From assembly GCF_003148385.1 (NCBI RefSeq), contig NZ_CP029463.1, positions 2,976,001-3,040,000 on the forward strand: a stretch of DNA of 64,000 bases, written 5' to 3'. The position numbers were made by a program, and so were the translations under genes. How positions within the stretch are numbered: the first letter of the stretch is position 1; every line of letters starts with the position of its first letter. Origin of the DNA: Flavobacterium sediminis (GTDB lineage: Bacteria > Bacteroidota > Bacteroidia > Flavobacteriales > Flavobacteriaceae). Under the pieces are notes generated by a model that searched no databases, was not told where the DNA came from, and was given only the letters and a program-made list of their open reading frames with translations. This document shows positions 59,732 through 64,000 of the stretch, piece by piece.

Positions 59732-59914
59732 ATGAGGATGAATAAAAATACTGTTTTAGCTTGGGCAACTTTTATTATGATTTTGATGGGGTTATTGATC
59801 ATAGGTTTGGCTATCTACAGATATGATGATGTAGCCGGTTGGGGATTTGGCGCTGTCGGAATAGGTTTCTTTGCTATTGCATGGGTTTTTAATGCTCTCA
59901 AAGGGAGAGTATAA
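59732..59914 (+). CDS. Small two-helix membrane protein (CAL67264-type family)
   Basis: 60 residues (or 58 from ATG 59738): NTVLAWATFIMILMGLLIIGLAIYRY, a polar DDVAGWGF turn and FGAVGIGFFAIAWVFNALKGRV. This matches a short flavobacterial membrane protein family of unknown function. It is followed 46 bp later by ettA. Confidence 0.8.
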   Translation: MRMNKNTVLAWATFIMILMGLLIIGLAIYRYDDVAGWGFGAVGIGFFAIAWVFNALKGRV

Positions 59915-59960
59915 TTTATATTTATTCAGAAATCAAAAACATTTTAAATTGTAATCGTAT

Positions 59961-61652
59961 ATGTCAGACGATAAGAAAGTAATATTCTCGATGTCGAGAG
60001 TAAGTAAAACGTACTCTTCTACAAATAAGACAGTACTTAAAGATATTTATTTAAGTTTCTTTTACGGAGCTAAAATCGGGATCTTAGGTCTAAACGGAGC
60101 CGGAAAATCTTCTTTATTGAAGATCATTGCCGGTGTCGATAAAAATTATCAGGGCGATGTTGTTTTTTCACCAGGTTATACTGTTGGGTACTTAGAACAA
60201 GAGCCGCAATTAGATGAGAGTAAAACGGTAATTGAAGTGGTTCGCGAAGGAGCAGCAGAAATATATGCTCTTTTAGATGAATTCAATAAGATCAATGACG
60301 ATTTTGGGTTACCTGAGGTCTATGAAGATGCTGATAAGATGCAAAAATTAATGGATCGTCAGGCTGAATTACAGGATAAGATTGATGCTGCCGGTGCTTG
60401 GGAGATCGATAATAAGTTAGAAGTAGCTATGGATGCTTTACGCACGCCGGATTCTGATACTCCTATCAATGTTCTGTCAGGAGGGGAGAAACGTCGTGTG
60501 GCTTTATGCCGTTTGTTGTTACAACAACCTGATGTATTATTACTGGATGAGCCTACAAACCACTTAGATGCAGAATCGGTTCTTTGGTTAGAGCAACATT
60601 TACAACAATATGCCGGAACAGTAATAGCCGTAACGCACGACCGTTATTTCTTGGATAATGTAGCAGGCTGGATTCTGGAATTAGACAGAGGAGAGGGAAT
60701 TCCATGGAAAGGGAACTATTCTTCTTGGTTAGACCAAAAAGCAAAACGATTGGAGCAGGAAGAAAAAACAGCTTCTAAGAGAAGAAAAACCTTAGAGCGT
60801 GAGCTGGATTGGGTTCGTCAGGGAGCAAAAGGAAGACAAACCAAACAAAAAGCACGTTTACAAAACTATGATCGATTGCTGAATGAAGATCAAAAACAAT
60901 TAGAGGAAAAATTAGAGATCTATATTCCGAATGGACCACGTTTAGGAACTAACGTTATTGAGGCAAAACATGTTGCTAAAGCCTTTGGTGATAAATTGTT
61001 ATACGAAGATTTGAATTTTACATTGCCGCAGGCAGGTATTGTCGGGATTATAGGTCCGAACGGAGCCGGAAAATCGACAATATTCCGAATGATAATGGGA
61101 GAGGAGCAACCGGATAACGGAGAGTTTACAATCGGAGAGACTGTTAAAATAGCTTATGTAGATCAATCGCATAAAGATATTGATCCTGAGAAATCAATTT
61201 GGGAAAATTTCTGTGACGGACAAGAATTGATTATGATGGGAGGTCGTCAGGTCAATTCGAGAGCTTATTTATCCCGTTTTAATTTTGGCGGAAGCGATCA
61301 AAACAAAAAAGTTTCCACATTGTCAGGAGGTGAACGTAACCGTTTACATTTGGCCATGACCTTAAAAGAAGAAGGAAATGTACTGTTACTGGATGAGCCA
61401 ACAAATGATTTGGATATCAATACACTACGGGCTTTAGAAGAAGGTTTAGAGAATTTCGCCGGTTGTGCCGTAATTATCTCTCACGACCGTTGGTTCCTTG
61501 ATAGAGTTTGTACGCACATTTTAGCTTTTGAAGGAGATTCTCAAGTGTATTTCTTTGAAGGAAGTTTCTCTGAATACGAAGAAAATAAAAAGAAACGTCT
61601 AGGAAAAGAAGTAACTCCTACACGTATTAAGTATAAAAAATTAATTCGTTAA
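59961..61652 (+). CDS. ettA: Energy-dependent translational throttle protein EttA (ABC-F)
   Basis: 563 residues, two ABC domains: Walker A GLNGAGKSS and GPNGAGKST, signatures LSGGEKRR and LSGGERNR, Walker B LLLDEPTNHLD and LLLDEPTNDLD. No membrane segment. The about 80-residue linker is Lys/Arg/Glu-rich and probes the ribosome. EttA throttles the first translation steps when ATP is low. The length agrees with the EttA subfamily of ABC-F. Confidence 0.96.
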   Translation: MSDDKKVIFSMSRVSKTYSSTNKTVLKDIYLSFFYGAKIGILGLNGAGKSSLLKIIAGVDKNYQGDVVFSPGYTVGYLEQEPQLDESKTVIEVVREGAAEIYALLDEFNKINDDFGLPEVYEDADKMQKLMDRQAELQDKIDAAGAWEIDNKLEVAMDALRTPDSDTPINVLSGGEKRRVALCRLLLQQPDVLLLDEPTNHLDAESVLWLEQHLQQYAGTVIAVTHDRYFLDNVAGWILELDRGEGIPWKGNYSSWLDQKAKRLEQEEKTASKRRKTLERELDWVRQGAKGRQTKQKARLQNYDRLLNEDQKQLEEKLEIYIPNGPRLGTNVIEAKHVAKAFGDKLLYEDLNFTLPQAGIVGIIGPNGAGKSTIFRMIMGEEQPDNGEFTIGETVKIAYVDQSHKDIDPEKSIWENFCDGQELIMMGGRQVNSRAYLSRFNFGGSDQNKKVSTLSGGERNRLHLAMTLKEEGNVLLLDEPTNDLDINTLRALEEGLENFAGCAVIISHDRWFLDRVCTHILAFEGDSQVYFFEGSFSEYEENKKKRLGKEVTPTRIKYKKLIR

Positions 61653-61660
61653 TAGCGTTT

Positions 61661-61693
61661 AAAAAAAATCCTGATAAAATCAGGATTTTTTTA
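61661..61693 (+). terminator. Terminator after ettA
   Basis: Stem ATCCTGAT/ATCAGGAT (61668-61675 with 61679-61686), AAA loop, preceded by A and followed by seven T. Confidence 0.9.
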
Positions 61694-61717
61694 TTTTAGT
61701 ATTATACATTTGTACGT

Positions 61718-63919
61718 ATGATTCTCAAAAAGATCTTTCCTTTTTTAACCTTGTTTTGCACGATCTTGTTTTTCGGGCAAGATACTATTCAACCTAAACA
61801 GGAGTTAAAAAAATTACTTCATGATGCTTCTGTTTCCTTTATGGATTATAAGGTGGAAACATCAATGGACTGTGCAAACAAGGCGCTTGTATTGGCATTA
61901 CAGTATGATGAGGACGAGTATGCAGCCAAAGCTTACAATATCATCGGTCTGAATTATACGGAATTTGCAGAATTGGAAAAGGCTGTAGATTTCTTTAATA
62001 AAGGAATAATCCATGCAAGCAAAACTAAGAATGATACAGTAAAGTCATGGTTGTATAATAATTTGGGAAATGTTTACTGTTATCATAAAATTGACTATAA
62101 AAAAGGAATAGAGAGCTATTTAAAAGGCTTGGAGTTTTCAAAGAAATTTTCAGACGAATTAGAAATCGCTTTCTCAAAACTGAATTTAACATCTGCTTAT
62201 TTTACATACGGAGAATTTGATAAAGGAATTGTATTCCTGAATGAAGCAAAGGATTATGTAAGCCAATCCGATGATCTGGAAGCTAACCTGACCTTGAATT
62301 CACTTTATGGAGAATATTATAGCTTTTATGAAAACTTTCCTAAAGCAAGAGCGTATTTTCTGAAAACAGCTGAGCTTTGTAGTAAAAATACTGAAGAATA
62401 TCTGGAAGGGAATATTGTAGAAGCATATTCTAATATTTCGGATTTTTATCATAAGATAGGTGATGATGACAATGCCTATCTTTTTTTAGAGAAACACGAC
62501 TCTCTGGAAGATAAAGTATATAATAAGCAAAGAATACAACAAGTAAAGAGTGTCGGTAAGGAAATAGAAAATAATGAAGCCAAAATGCAGTTGGTTAAAA
62601 TGGAAGCTGAAAAAATAGTGCAAGACCAAAAACTGCGAAACACACAAGTATTCATTATTGCATTGTTTCTGTTTTTTGCCTTTGTTTTTGTTTTGCTTTT
62701 AATTACGGTTCGAAACAATAAATTGCGTAAAAAAGTAAATAAAAAACTTCTTGAGATCAACGAAGAGTTGCGTATTGCCAAAGAGAAAGCCGAAGAAGCT
62801 TCCAATGTAAAGTCTCAATTCATTTCAACCATTACACACGAACTTAGGACACCTTTGTATGGTGTAATAGGTATTACAGATATCATAGAAGAAGAGCACA
62901 AAGAACTGGAAGGTAGTACGTATTTGAAATCTTTGAAATTTTCAGCAAAATACTTATTATCTCTTGTAAATGATATTTTGAATCTGAATAAGATCGAAGA
63001 GAATAAAGTAACGTTGGATAACAGAACATTTCATTTAAAAGAAACTTTAGTTACGATCAAAAATTCTCTTGAAACTATTGCCCGAAAGAATAAAAATACA
63101 ATTGCTATTGAAATTGACGAAGCGATTCCGGAATGTTTGTATGGCGATAACGTAAGGCTTTCACAGATCATTTTTAATTTAATGAGCAACTCTCTCAAAT
63201 TCACGCAAAAAGGCAAAGTCCTTATAAAAGCCAAATTAAAAAAGAAAAGAGATACAACATTATTTATTCAGTTTACTGTTGAGGATAACGGAATAGGAAT
63301 ACCTGAAAAATATCAGGCGAAAGTATTTGAAAAGTTCGTACAGATTGACCGAAAAGATGAAGACTATCAAGGAACCGGATTAGGATTAACCATTGTTGAA
63401 CGATTGGTAGAATTGTTTAACGGAACCATTTCTTTGGAAAGTAAAGAGGATCAAGGAACTAAAGTTATTTTTACAATTCCCTTAAAAGAAGGACAAAAAG
63501 AAGATGCAACTAAAAAAGAAAGTATTCCTGTAGCTCGTCGTGAAGAGAAGACTACAAAAGAATATTATATATTAGTTGTAGAAGACAATAAGATAAACCA
63601 ACTGGTAACCCGCCATCTTTTAGAGAACAATCACTTTAAATGTAAAATTGTAGACGATGGGTTTACGGCTTTAGAGAGTTTAGAACAGGAGCATTTTGAC
63701 GCAGTTCTTATGGATATCAATATGCCTAAGATCAATGGTTTTGAAACCTCAAAATTAATCAGAGAAAAAGGATTTACATTGCCCATTATCGCTGTAACAG
63801 CTTTTGAAAAAGATGAGATCATGGATAAGATTCATGAGGCACAGATCAATGATATTATTGTAAAACCTTTTGATGTCAAAACTTTTTTAAAAATACTTCA
63901 GAAACAGTTAGATAAATAG
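61718..63919 (+). CDS. TPR hybrid histidine kinase with response-regulator domain
   Basis: 733 residues. Signal peptide, periplasmic TPRs (about 20-290: AAKAYNIIGLNYTEFAELEKAV and repeats), one membrane helix (about 306-327), coiled coil, HisKA with THELRTPLYGV, HATPase with NLMSNSLKF, DNGIGIP and GTGLGLTIV, and a C-terminal REC domain (VVEDNKINQLVTRHLL, phospho-Asp in VLMDINMPK, Lys in VKPF). There is no separate HPt or output regulator in the window. The signal it senses is unknown. Confidence 0.94.
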   Translation: MILKKIFPFLTLFCTILFFGQDTIQPKQELKKLLHDASVSFMDYKVETSMDCANKALVLALQYDEDEYAAKAYNIIGLNYTEFAELEKAVDFFNKGIIHASKTKNDTVKSWLYNNLGNVYCYHKIDYKKGIESYLKGLEFSKKFSDELEIAFSKLNLTSAYFTYGEFDKGIVFLNEAKDYVSQSDDLEANLTLNSLYGEYYSFYENFPKARAYFLKTAELCSKNTEEYLEGNIVEAYSNISDFYHKIGDDDNAYLFLEKHDSLEDKVYNKQRIQQVKSVGKEIENNEAKMQLVKMEAEKIVQDQKLRNTQVFIIALFLFFAFVFVLLLITVRNNKLRKKVNKKLLEINEELRIAKEKAEEASNVKSQFISTITHELRTPLYGVIGITDIIEEEHKELEGSTYLKSLKFSAKYLLSLVNDILNLNKIEENKVTLDNRTFHLKETLVTIKNSLETIARKNKNTIAIEIDEAIPECLYGDNVRLSQIIFNLMSNSLKFTQKGKVLIKAKLKKKRDTTLFIQFTVEDNGIGIPEKYQAKVFEKFVQIDRKDEDYQGTGLGLTIVERLVELFNGTISLESKEDQGTKVIFTIPLKEGQKEDATKKESIPVARREEKTTKEYYILVVEDNKINQLVTRHLLENNHFKCKIVDDGFTALESLEQEHFDAVLMDINMPKINGFETSKLIREKGFTLPIIAVTAFEKDEIMDKIHEAQINDIIVKPFDVKTFLKILQKQLDK

Positions 63920-64000
63920 ATTTTTTCAAAAAACCGTAGCGAAAAAACTACTATGAAAAATTTGCTACAACTTTTGTGTTCAAAAAAATGCCACAATTGT

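Overview
The window looks like chromosomal DNA of a member of the Flavobacteriaceae (phylum Bacteroidota). The DNA is AT-rich. Promoters match the Bacteroidota TTTG ... TAnnTTTG pattern. There is a fused CcoN-CcoO cbb3 oxidase and a type IX secretion (T9SS) block (PorP/SprF-like protein, OmpA/PD40 protein, gliding-motility-type C-terminal domain). Small flavobacterial families also occur. No rRNA, tRNA, CRISPR array or insertion sequence was seen.

Layout. 1-1.6 kb: an AraC-type regulator cut by the window edge and an SDR oxidoreductase. 1.8-8.5 kb: a complete tryptophan operon trpEGDCFBA on the minus strand, headed by an attenuator whose 18-residue leader peptide carries three consecutive Trp codons. 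8.7-12.1 kb: a plus-strand cassette (TetR regulator, two hotdog thioesterases, alpha/beta hydrolase, four-helix membrane protein, frameshifted SCO-like copper/thiol protein). It is flanked by two direct copies of the trp leader. The outer copy at 12.2-12.3 kb has no structural gene behind it, and a fossil of the neighbouring hydrolase gene's 3' end survives beside the inner copy. The cassette therefore appears to have entered, or been created by, a duplication at the trp leader.

12.3-16.8 kb: secreted hydrolase, YceI protein, nitroreductase and a MarR regulator preceded by three palindromic operators, then two thioredoxin-fold proteins and a rhodanese. 16.8-26.4 kb: an FNR/CRP-type regulator divergent from a full cbb3 oxidase gene set (ccoI, S, NO, Q, P, G, H and a TauE/SafE-like membrane protein). 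Near-identical FNR-like operators lie at exactly the same distance from the -7 boxes of ccoI, ccoS and a distant PAS-domain gene (31.3 kb), suggesting a small oxygen regulon.

26.4-52 kb: mostly housekeeping and envelope genes: secreted endonuclease, RNA methyltransferase, ECF sigma factor with membrane and periplasmic partners, photolyase, pseudouridine synthase, Ddl, CoaD, SulP transporter, M14 peptidase, patatin, NUDIX/PyrE pair, OmpA lipoprotein, glycosyltransferase, HolA. 52-59.4 kb: T9SS-linked surface operon ending in a large adhesin with four almost identical 78-residue repeats. 59.7-63.9 kb: small membrane protein, the ABC-F translation factor EttA and a TPR hybrid histidine kinase.

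Three genes (SCO-like protein, SRPBCC protein, large adhesin) are broken by single-base changes in homopolymer runs; these could be real mutations or sequencing errors. The most unusual features are the duplicated trp attenuator around the cassette and the identically phased FNR-like sites.
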